Below, in pieces: positions 1-4,730 of a DNA stretch of 6,083 nucleotides. The DNA lies in NCBI GenBank assembly GCA_964393895.1, contig CAYMWP010000196.1:1-6083 (forward strand), given 5' to 3'. The first letter of the stretch is position 1. The number at the start of each line of letters is the position of its first letter. The notes below the pieces were generated by a model, which saw only the letters and a program-made list of their open reading frames with translations, did not search any database and was not told the DNA's origin. The position numbers were made by a program, and so were the translations under genes. The stretch comes from B4-G1 sp964393895 (GTDB lineage: Bacteria; Chloroflexota; Anaerolineae; B4-G1).

Positions 1-779
1 GTGCCCCAGTTTTCCACGAGGATATCATCGGGATTAGCCCACGCATAGGCATAGGTTCGAGACCACTGGTAGGTGGTGCCGCTCGAACCCTGGGGTTTGT
101 TCAGCCCCCAAATGTATCTATCGCCAATGGGCTGGCCATTGCCGTCTGTCACCTTGCCGACGACGGTGCCTGTGTTAGTGCCGCTGTAGTTGAAGGGTTG
201 CAGCCATAACTCTGGGTTGCGCGAGGTATTCTCCGAGTCCAAAGTGTTGTAAGGACGCAATTTCCGGTCACTCTCGGGATGCAGACAAATCTGTAGATGC
301 AGGTGATTACCAGTGGACGAGCCTGTATTGTCCACATCGGCAATCCAAGTGCCGGCAGTCACATACTGACCCACTGAATACCTGACGCTATCCTTGCTCA
401 GGTGAGCGTAGATGGAGTAAACGTAAGCCCACTGCTGCGCGGTGCGATCCCAGTGGCGTCTGCTGTGCCGGATCAATACGAAGTTGCCAAAGCCGGTGCC
501 TGTTCCGTTATCATAATCGTCATACGTATCAACCACCACCCCATCAGCGATAGCGTAGACGTCCGTGCCGAGGCCATAGGAGAAGTCAACCCCCTTGTGA
601 GTGCTCGTATCCCCGACCTCCCCGTACAGATAGCTTTGATTGAGTCTCCCGCCATCGTAGGTGATCGGTCGTTGCACGCGATAGGCTGCAATGGCAGGCA
701 GCACCGTAGCCAACAGCAGCAAAAACAGCAATGCCACAATTGCCTGCCACCGGCACCTGGCTGACGTTCTCATTTTCAT
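1..779 (-). CDS. M23 family metallopeptidase (lysostaphin-type), partial at left edge
   Basis: Reading leftward from ATG at 779, the frame is open for 259 codons to the window edge, so the C-terminus is missing. Residues 9-32 form a hydrophobic signal peptide or anchor after KMRTSARCRWQ, so the product is exported. Residues about 45-195 are a peptidase M23 domain: HKGVD (H61, D65) supplies two zinc ligands, SIYAHLS contains H126, and TGNHLHLQI contains the HxH motif (H159, H161). All expected catalytic residues are present. The family cleaves peptidoglycan cross-bridges or stem peptides. After RNPELWLQPF a new domain starts at about residue 204 (GTVVGKVTDGNGQPI), resembling a carboxypeptidase-regulatory-like Ig fold; it is cut by the edge. 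The start at 779 is chosen because GGAGG lies 6 nt upstream; ATG at 773 is too distant. It sits 10 nt after the propeller gene, whose stop codon overlaps this ribosome site, so both probably share a message. Confidence 0.93.
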   Translation of the reverse strand, partial: MKMRTSARCRWQAIVALLFLLLLATVLPAIAAYRVQRPITYDGGRLNQSYLYGEVGDTSTHKGVDFSYGLGTDVYAIADGVVVDTYDDYDNGTGTGFGNFVLIRHSRRHWDRTAQQWAYVYSIYAHLSKDSVRYSVGQYVTAGTWIADVDNTGSSTGNHLHLQICLHPESDRKLRPYNTLDSENTSRNPELWLQPFNYSGTNTGTVVGKVTDGNGQPIGDRYIWGLNKPQGSSGTTYQWSRTYAYAWANPDDILVENWG

Positions 780-785
780 CGTATA

Positions 786-790
786 CCTCC
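786..790 (-). promoter_or_regulatory. Ribosome binding site of the M23 peptidase gene
   Basis: GGAGG on the minus strand, 6 nt before ATG at 779. Its first G is the last base of the TAG stop (792-790) of the upstream gene. Translation termination and re-initiation are therefore adjacent, which suggests coupling. Confidence 0.8.
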
Positions 791-2067
791 TACCTCGTGA
801 CCTCAAAATCGGCAGAGCTGGCGTAAACTTGCTTTAGGCTGCCGTCAATCAAGTTGAGTACCCAGAGGCCTTCGTTCTCTCGACGAAAGACGATTTGGGT
901 CCCATCTGGAGACCATTGCGGCCCGCGATCGCTGGTTGAATCACGCGTCAGGCATAGTAGTAGGCTGCCGTCTCCGCGGAGTAACCAAAGGTCGTTAAGA
1001 GGACTGGGCTCTGCTTCGTAGGGGAGTTTACCAACGAACGCAATCCAATCTCCATCTGAAGGACTGAGTGCAAAAGACGAAACGATAACCTGAGTTGTCA
1101 ACGGTACTGAGGTACGTGTCTCAACATTGACAGTCCAAAGATTGTCAAAGTGCTGCCCGGTTGGCTCTGCTTCAGGAAATACATAGAGTATCCTCTTCCC
1201 GCTAGAGAACCACGCTGTACCCCACATAGCCCAAGTCGTTGGGGGTATCAACCGAGTTGTGCTTTCGCTGCCATCAACACTGGTCAGCAACATCTCTGGA
1301 CTGCCCCCCAGGGAAGCTTCCTGGTGCAGAAAGGCAATCCGCCGTCCATCGGGTGACCAGGCCATATCTCTCACCCAGTACCCCTCCTCAACAGGGAAGA
1401 GTTCCTTCACTTCACCAGATATTGCATCAGCAACCCATAGTCCACTGCCCCACACATAGGCAATGCGAGTGCCATCGGGCGACCACACTGGCTCCCGCCC
1501 CTCGACCAGAAAGTGAAACTCGCCTGTCTGGATGTCAAAGAGGCAGATTTGCCAGCCATAAGGTTGGCCTTTGTACTCCACCTCCCACAAGTCAGTCACG
1601 ACCAGGGCCAACTTGGTGCCATCGGGGGAAACGCTGCCCCACCGAAGGGGAGGCCCCTCAATTCCTTGCACAGGGTAGTGCCCCAGGTACAGTCCAGCCT
1701 TGTCCTCCGTATCAATGAGTAACCGCCGGTCACTACCGTCACTGTTCACTGTCCACACCTTGTTGCCTTCGCGGAGAACGATGTGGAAGGGCTGAGGAAC
1801 GGCGTCTTCCAAACCGGGGATGAACGGCGGCTCGGCTTCCGGAATGGGCGTGACCGCTGGTGTGGGTAGCGGTGTAGGAACAGGTGGCGGCGTTTCAGGA
1901 ATGTAGGGCGTTAGTGTGGGAAGCGGGGTTGGCACAATAGGAATCGGCGTCGGCAGCGGCGACCACAACTGGGCCAACCCCGTCGTCGCCGGTTGCCACA
2001 GGACCACTCCCAGCCCGGCCAGGGCCGCGAATGCCACCAATGTCACGATAATCTTGCTCTTGTTCAT
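790..2067 (-). CDS. Membrane-anchored PD40/TolB-like beta-propeller protein with Pro/Thr-rich stalk
   Basis: A 425-residue protein from ATG at 2067; GTG at 2070 is in frame but only 4 nt from AGGAGG, against 7 nt for the ATG. Residues 6-24 are a single hydrophobic segment after MNKSK, acting as a signal anchor or uncleaved signal. Residues about 37-85 are a Pro/Thr-rich stalk (repeated PTP, LPTP), typical of extracytoplasmic linkers. Residues about 95-420 contain six PD40/WD40-like blades marked by SPDG-type turns: SPDGTKLAL (147), WSPDGTRIAYV (195), WSPDGRRIAFL (237), a degenerate WFSSGKRILYVF (286), SPSDGDWIAFVG (335) and WSPDGTQIVF (385). Such propellers resemble the TolB C-terminal domain and usually bind proteins or ligands; no catalytic residues are visible. 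It is the first full-size gene after the promoter at 2219-2247 and is followed after 10 nt by an M23 peptidase. A role in displaying or controlling envelope remodelling is inference only. The partner is unknown. Confidence 0.92.
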   Translation of the reverse strand: MNKSKIIVTLVAFAALAGLGVVLWQPATTGLAQLWSPLPTPIPIVPTPLPTLTPYIPETPPPVPTPLPTPAVTPIPEAEPPFIPGLEDAVPQPFHIVLREGNKVWTVNSDGSDRRLLIDTEDKAGLYLGHYPVQGIEGPPLRWGSVSPDGTKLALVVTDLWEVEYKGQPYGWQICLFDIQTGEFHFLVEGREPVWSPDGTRIAYVWGSGLWVADAISGEVKELFPVEEGYWVRDMAWSPDGRRIAFLHQEASLGGSPEMLLTSVDGSESTTRLIPPTTWAMWGTAWFSSGKRILYVFPEAEPTGQHFDNLWTVNVETRTSVPLTTQVIVSSFALSPSDGDWIAFVGKLPYEAEPSPLNDLWLLRGDGSLLLCLTRDSTSDRGPQWSPDGTQIVFRRENEGLWVLNLIDGSLKQVYASSADFEVTR

Positions 2068-2074
2068 CACTCAA

Positions 2075-2080
2075 CCTCCT
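2075..2080 (-). promoter_or_regulatory. Ribosome binding site of the propeller gene
   Basis: A full AGGAGG on the minus strand, 7 nt before ATG at 2067 and 4 nt before the in-frame GTG at 2070, which favours the ATG. It begins only 2 nt after the TGA stop of the 36-codon leader ORF, so a ribosome finishing the leader would sit directly on this site. Confidence 0.8.
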
Positions 2081-2082
2081 TT

Positions 2083-2193
2083 TCACACTAGAAACGCACG
2101 AGCGCCGGGCAATCCGCGCACCACGCGCGCACCACACCCGGCGCTCCATTCCTTCGCGCTCGTATTCAATTCTTGCGGGGGGCAGGCAGCCAT
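2083..2193 (-). CDS. Candidate 36-residue leader peptide (uORF)
   Basis: ATG at 2193 is preceded by GGGAGGAGG (2206-2198), leaving 4-7 nt of spacing, one of the best ribosome sites in the window. The frame runs 36 codons to TGA at 2085-2083, two bases before the AGGAGG of the propeller gene. The predicted transcript from the promoter at 2219-2247 would begin about 20 nt upstream of this ATG, so it would be the first ORF read. The peptide starts MAACPPQELN and ends RGLPGARAFLV. It has two Cys, no membrane segment, no obvious stall motif and no run of one regulatory amino acid, and I recognise no family. Codons about 16-32 lie within a hairpin with 10-bp arms (2100-2146). It could be a regulatory leader whose translation opens the hairpin and delivers ribosomes to the next gene, a small functional peptide, or a chance ORF in GC-rich leader. 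The strong SD and tight placement are the support; the peptide itself offers none. Confidence 0.42.
   Translation of the reverse strand: MAACPPQELNTSAKEWSAGCGARVVRGLPGARAFLV
2100..2146 (-). repeat. GC-rich inverted repeat inside the leader ORF
   Basis: Perfect 10-bp arms GAGCGCCGGG (2100-2109) and CCCGGCGCTC (2137-2146) flank a 27-nt loop. The loop itself holds two copies of CGCGCACCAC, read on the plus strand. No T-run follows on either strand, so this is not a simple intrinsic terminator. In RNA it would form a stable stem that does not cover the ribosome site at 2075-2080 unless an alternative fold forms. A role in attenuation or mRNA stability is inference. Confidence 0.6.
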
Positions 2194-2197
2194 CACA

Positions 2198-2206
2198 CCT
2201 CCTCCC
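2198..2206 (-). promoter_or_regulatory. Strong Shine-Dalgarno of the leader ORF
   Basis: GGGAGGAGG on the minus strand gives two overlapping GGAGG registers, 4 and 7 nt before ATG at 2193. It sits in the predicted 5' end of the transcript and has no other ORF to serve. Confidence 0.5.
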
Positions 2207-2218
2207 AATCCTGCTCTC

Positions 2219-2247
2219 AATATACCACACTGCGGTCAGCCCGTCAA
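2219..2247 (-). promoter_or_regulatory. Sigma70-like promoter of the propeller/M23 operon
   Basis: On the minus strand, the -35 box TTGACG (2247-2242) is followed by a 17-bp spacer and the -10 box TATATT (2224-2219). The -10 is preceded by TGG, giving an extended TGn element. This is the best promoter match in the window. The start would fall near 2212, about 20 nt before the leader ORF and roughly 145 nt before the propeller gene. It lies downstream of the probable terminator at 2462-2482, so it would start a separate transcription unit. Confidence 0.7.
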
Positions 2248-2254
2248 ATCCACC

Positions 2255-2274
2255 CCGCGCGAGAGCGTGCGCGG
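2255..2274. repeat. Inverted repeat just upstream of the -35 box
   Basis: Arms CCGCGC (2255-2260) and GCGCGG (2269-2274) are perfect 6-bp complements around an 8-nt loop, 7 bp upstream of the TTGACG box. This may be part of an operator, or a chance pairing in CG-rich DNA. Confidence 0.35.
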
Positions 2275-2277
2275 CTA

Positions 2278-2303
2278 CTGGTCTTATGATACCATAGGAC
2301 CAG
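2278..2303. repeat. 26-bp imperfect palindrome, candidate operator
   Basis: The two 11-base arms CTGGTCTTATG and CATAGGACCAG pair as 6 bp, one T/G mismatch, then 4 bp, with ATAC in the centre. It is much more AT-rich than its surroundings. Its centre lies about 78 bp upstream of the predicted transcription start of the propeller operon, a position used by dimeric activators and some repressors. No T-run follows, so a terminator is unlikely. The cognate regulator is not in this window. Confidence 0.5.
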
Positions 2304-2320
2304 ACGCTCCGCTGGACGAA

Positions 2321-2337
2321 CGGGCATCGTTTGCCCG
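2321..2337. repeat. Small perfect inverted repeat
   Basis: Arms CGGGCA (2321-2326) and TGCCCG (2332-2337) surround the 5-nt loop TCGTT. No T-tract follows on either strand. It lies between the Pho-like direct repeat and the 26-bp palindrome, and its function is unknown. Confidence 0.35.
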
Positions 2338-2397
2338 CCGCTCTCCATACGCTCACCCGTGGTGTCGGCCTCGAACACCGGCGTCTGATCTAGCATC

Positions 2398-2431
2398 AGC
2401 ATACCCCAGGCCTCTTACAAACCTCTTACAG
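2398..2431 (-). promoter_or_regulatory. 11-bp-phased direct repeat with Pho-box-like geometry and possible -10
   Basis: On the minus strand, CTGTAAGAGGT (2431-2421) is followed directly by TTGTAAGAGGC (2420-2410), identical at 9 of 11 positions. Tandem 7-mers separated by 4 bp are the arrangement bound by OmpR/PhoB-type response regulators, and CTGTAAG shares 5 of 7 bases with the classical PhoB half-site CTGTCAT. A possible -10, TATGCT (2403-2398), begins 10 nt after the second 7-mer, where activator-dependent Pho promoters place it. This could be a second, regulated promoter for the leader/propeller/M23 operon. No regulator gene is visible here. Confidence 0.35.
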
Positions 2432-2461
2432 TCCGGCAAGCCAAGAAGCCGCCAGGGATGC

Positions 2462-2482
2462 AAAAACGCCGGGCAGCCCGCG
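2462..2482 (-). terminator. Probable rho-independent terminator of the GT-C-like operon
   Basis: On the minus strand a hairpin CGCGGG-CTG-CCCGGCG (2482-2467; 6 bp with one bulged G and a 3-nt loop) is followed immediately by TTTTT (2466-2462). It starts 37 nt after the stop codon of the membrane-protein gene and nothing else needs terminating here. Position, GC-rich stem and U-tract all fit; the bulge makes it less than ideal. Confidence 0.65.
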
Positions 2483-2519
2483 CTCCATACTCCCGTGGGT
2501 CGTGACGGGGGTGGCTTTT

Positions 2520-4730
2520 TCAGGGGGTCGCGGTGAGCAGGAGGATGAGGCCGTCGGGCAGCGGGCCGTCGGGGCCAACGGTGGGGAGGCGCTCCAGGGT
2601 GTCTGGGCGGTACATGCCTACCACCAGGCGCACGCGCTGCCTAGGCGAGAGCATTGGCACCTCCAAGACGTGCTCGTCGGGGATCAGGTCGCCGGGGCGC
2701 CAGGCCGGGGTGGGGTAGCGGCCATAGCGGGGCGGGCCGTCGTGCTGGGCCAGCAGTTGGTCGGCGTCGTCCAGGAGGTGGACGAAGGCGACGTAGTCTC
2801 CTCGCGGCAGCTCGTCGGCGCGCCAGTAGAGGGTGACGGTGAGGGAGGCGCCACTCTGGATTGGGCCGGAGAGATCGTATCCGGTCAGCGTGATCTCTTC
2901 ACCCAGCCGGTAGTCCAGTGGATGTTGGGGGGACACGACGAGAGATCGCTCGGGCGCGACGCGCACCTGGGCCAGCACGGGGAATTCGGCCGCCGTCCCG
3001 TCGGGGTAACGGGCGGGCAAACGCTCGCCGGTGGGGGCGTCGTACAGGCCTATCATCAGGTCGTACAGTCCGGGCACGGGCGCCCACTCCTCGACGCGCA
3101 TGCGGTAGACGTCGCAAAAAGCCTCGCCAACCGGCCACAGCGAGGTGGGGAAGCGCCCCAGGCCAGGGTAGGTGTACCGCTCGGCCACGCGCGCGTCCTC
3201 ACGCCCCACCAGGTGGAGGAAGACGGTATAGTCTCGGGCCATAGGGGCGACTGCCTCCCAGCAAGCGCGGACGGAGAGCCATTCGCCTGGTGAGGCAGAT
3301 GGACTGTCCAGCGCGACGCCCAGGAGACGGGCGGCGTCGCCGTAGGTCAGGTCTACGCTCTCGACGGTAGCGGCGGCATCAGCGGGAGAGATCAGCCGGG
3401 GAGGTGCGAACGCGGGGCGGATGACCAGCCAGGGGGCGAGGAGACTGAGAATGGCAAAGCCAACGAGAGAGAAGCGTGAAACGTGAAACGTGAAACGTGG
3501 TTGGGGTAACACAGCCCAGCCGCCGACGAGGAGCAGGGCGAAAGCGCCGATGGCGGGAAAGAGCAGCCGGCCGTGGGGGGCCTCCACCTGGCGCATCCAG
3601 TGAAGGAGGGCGGCAAGCACCAGCAGCCACCAGACCGCGGCCAGCAGGAATATGCGCCCCCGACCAGGAAGTCGCCGCTTGACCACCGCCCCACTCCACC
3701 CGACCAGGCTGACGACCAAAGTTGTCCCCAGGGCCAGGTAGACCCACGAAGGGAACTCGACGTGTCCCCAGCCGAAGGCGCCCCAGAAGGAGCGGTAGAG
3801 CCGGGGCAGCTCGGCCAGGACAGTAGCAAGGGAGGCCGGCGCCGCCCGTCCCCAGAGAGTGTCAGCGTGTACCTGGAAGCCAAAGGGGTCGCCGTAGAGG
3901 ACGGCGTTGCGGACGTACCACCAACCGCCGACGGCAAGAGCCACCAAAACGATCAATGAACAATGTCTAACGTCCGATGTCCGATGTCCGACGTCTGACG
4001 ACGGGCGGCGGTTGGCAAGCAGCAGGGCTATTGCGGCGAGGGGAAGGAGAAGCAGGGTGCTGGTTTTGGTCAGGGCAGCCAGTCCGATCAACAGGCCAAT
4101 GGCGAGAGTGCAACGCGTCGTCGTTCCCCGGTTGACGGAGCGAGCTATGGCCCACAGTGCGGCGGTCGAAAGGGCGGCAGCGGCGCTATCGTTGCTCGCC
4201 ACGCCGCTGATAAAGAGAAACTGGGGATGGAAAACCAGCACCGCCGCCGTACCCAGAGCCAGCGCGGGTCGTTGGGGAAACGCTTCCTGCCCCAGTCCCC
4301 AGGTGGCAACGACGGTCAGCAGGCCAAAGGCGAGCGAGACGAAGCGGGCCAGGCGCAGGGCCAAAACTGCCCCTCGCCAGGGGAAGCGCTCGCGCCCGGT
4401 GTGGACGAGCATGTTCTTGTTGTCGTTCACCGTGCCGCCAGCCTGGTAGCCAAAGCCTGGATTGTGCCACATCAACTCGGGCAGGTCGTCGTCGGGCACG
4501 AGACCGCTGACCAGTGCAGCTATGGCGTAATAGAGCGGCGGCTGAGCGACTTCTTGATGCGCCCCGCTGGCATCGTCGGTCAGCGAGGGGAGAGCGCGCT
4601 GCTCGGCCAGGTAGCGAACGTAGGCATAGTGCCACACCTCGTCGGGCGCCTCGAATAGCGGGGTGATCAGGCTGTAGGTGAGGCCGATCACCCCGAACAG
4701 AAGCAGCAGGCAAGCCAGCGATTTTCTCAT
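2520..4730 (-). CDS. Polytopic DUF2142/GT-C-like membrane protein, putative lipid-linked-sugar glycosyltransferase
   Basis: A 736-residue protein in two parts. Residues 1-440 contain about 10 membrane segments. The first large extracytoplasmic loop begins APDEVWHYAYV, where D30 and E31 occupy the acidic position typical of GT-C enzymes, followed by HQEVAQPPLYY (58-68). WWYVRNAVLYGDPFG (270-284) and APHGRLLFPAI (384-394) are motifs I associate with DUF2142 proteins. GT-C enzymes use polyprenyl-phosphate sugars to glycosylate extracytoplasmic acceptors; substrate and acceptor here are unknown. Residues about 455-590 and 600-735 are two related beta-rich domains: DYTVFLHL...GRFPTSLWPVG...GLYDAPTGERLP aligns with DYVAFVHL...GRYPTPAWRPG...GMYRPDTLERLP. 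ATG at 4730 overlaps the stop of the preceding gene (ATGA) and has no clear Shine-Dalgarno, so translation is probably coupled. Two 7-nt-period DNA arrays encode residues 243-259 and 411-419, both in loops between membrane segments. Membership in the GT39/ArnT group is an alternative. Confidence 0.88.
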   Translation of the reverse strand: MRKSLACLLLLFGVIGLTYSLITPLFEAPDEVWHYAYVRYLAEQRALPSLTDDASGAHQEVAQPPLYYAIAALVSGLVPDDDLPELMWHNPGFGYQAGGTVNDNKNMLVHTGRERFPWRGAVLALRLARFVSLAFGLLTVVATWGLGQEAFPQRPALALGTAAVLVFHPQFLFISGVASNDSAAAALSTAALWAIARSVNRGTTTRCTLAIGLLIGLAALTKTSTLLLLPLAAIALLLANRRPSSDVGHRTSDVRHCSLIVLVALAVGGWWYVRNAVLYGDPFGFQVHADTLWGRAAPASLATVLAELPRLYRSFWGAFGWGHVEFPSWVYLALGTTLVVSLVGWSGAVVKRRLPGRGRIFLLAAVWWLLVLAALLHWMRQVEAPHGRLLFPAIGAFALLLVGGWAVLPQPRFTFHVSRFSLVGFAILSLLAPWLVIRPAFAPPRLISPADAAATVESVDLTYGDAARLLGVALDSPSASPGEWLSVRACWEAVAPMARDYTVFLHLVGREDARVAERYTYPGLGRFPTSLWPVGEAFCDVYRMRVEEWAPVPGLYDLMIGLYDAPTGERLPARYPDGTAAEFPVLAQVRVAPERSLVVSPQHPLDYRLGEEITLTGYDLSGPIQSGASLTVTLYWRADELPRGDYVAFVHLLDDADQLLAQHDGPPRYGRYPTPAWRPGDLIPDEHVLEVPMLSPRQRVRLVVGMYRPDTLERLPTVGPDGPLPDGLILLLTATP
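3475..3499. repeat. Heptanucleotide tandem repeat (CGTGAAA)n inside the GT-C-like gene
   Basis: Three exact CGTGAAA units (3475-3495) are followed by a partial CGTG. Read on the minus strand this is TTTCACG, giving RFTFHVSR at residues 412-419, because three units make one 7-residue cycle. It lies in the hydrophilic loop between two C-terminal membrane segments. Gain or loss of one unit would shift the frame before the beta-rich domains. Confidence 0.85.
3954..4002. repeat. Degenerate 7-bp-period array (seven units) inside the GT-C-like gene
   Basis: Seven consecutive heptamers fit the pattern YRAYGWM on the plus strand. They include two exact CGATGTC units and the neighbours CAATGTC, TAACGTC and CGACGTC; the outer units diverge most. 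The array encodes residues 243-259 (including SSDVGHRTSDVRH), a hydrophilic loop between membrane segments. The sequence differs from the CGTGAAA array but the period is the same, suggesting the same kind of expansion process. Confidence 0.75.

Noticed and set aside
149..739. Short minus-strand ORFs (about 64 and 88 residues) suggesting a broken peptidase gene
   Set aside because: One uninterrupted frame from ATG at 779 to the edge carries the whole M23 domain in order, so there is no frameshift; the short ORFs are in other frames.
402..764. Plus-strand ORF of 120 residues
   Set aside because: It lies opposite the M23 gene, has no recognisable domain and no ribosome site, and is explained by antisense openness of GC-rich coding DNA.
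1840..1960. G/T-rich low-complexity stretch that could be a minisatellite
   Set aside because: It is fully explained as the codons of the Pro/Thr-rich stalk and shows no fixed repeat period.
1895..2356. Minus-strand ORF of 153 residues crossing the promoter and the propeller gene start
   Set aside because: It overlaps the promoter, the leader ORF and the propeller N-terminus in another frame, is Arg-rich and lacks a ribosome site.
2502..3293. Plus-strand ORF of 263 residues
   Set aside because: It is antisense to the conserved duplicated domains of the GT-C-like gene; its Gly/Val/Gln-rich composition is typical of a shadow frame.
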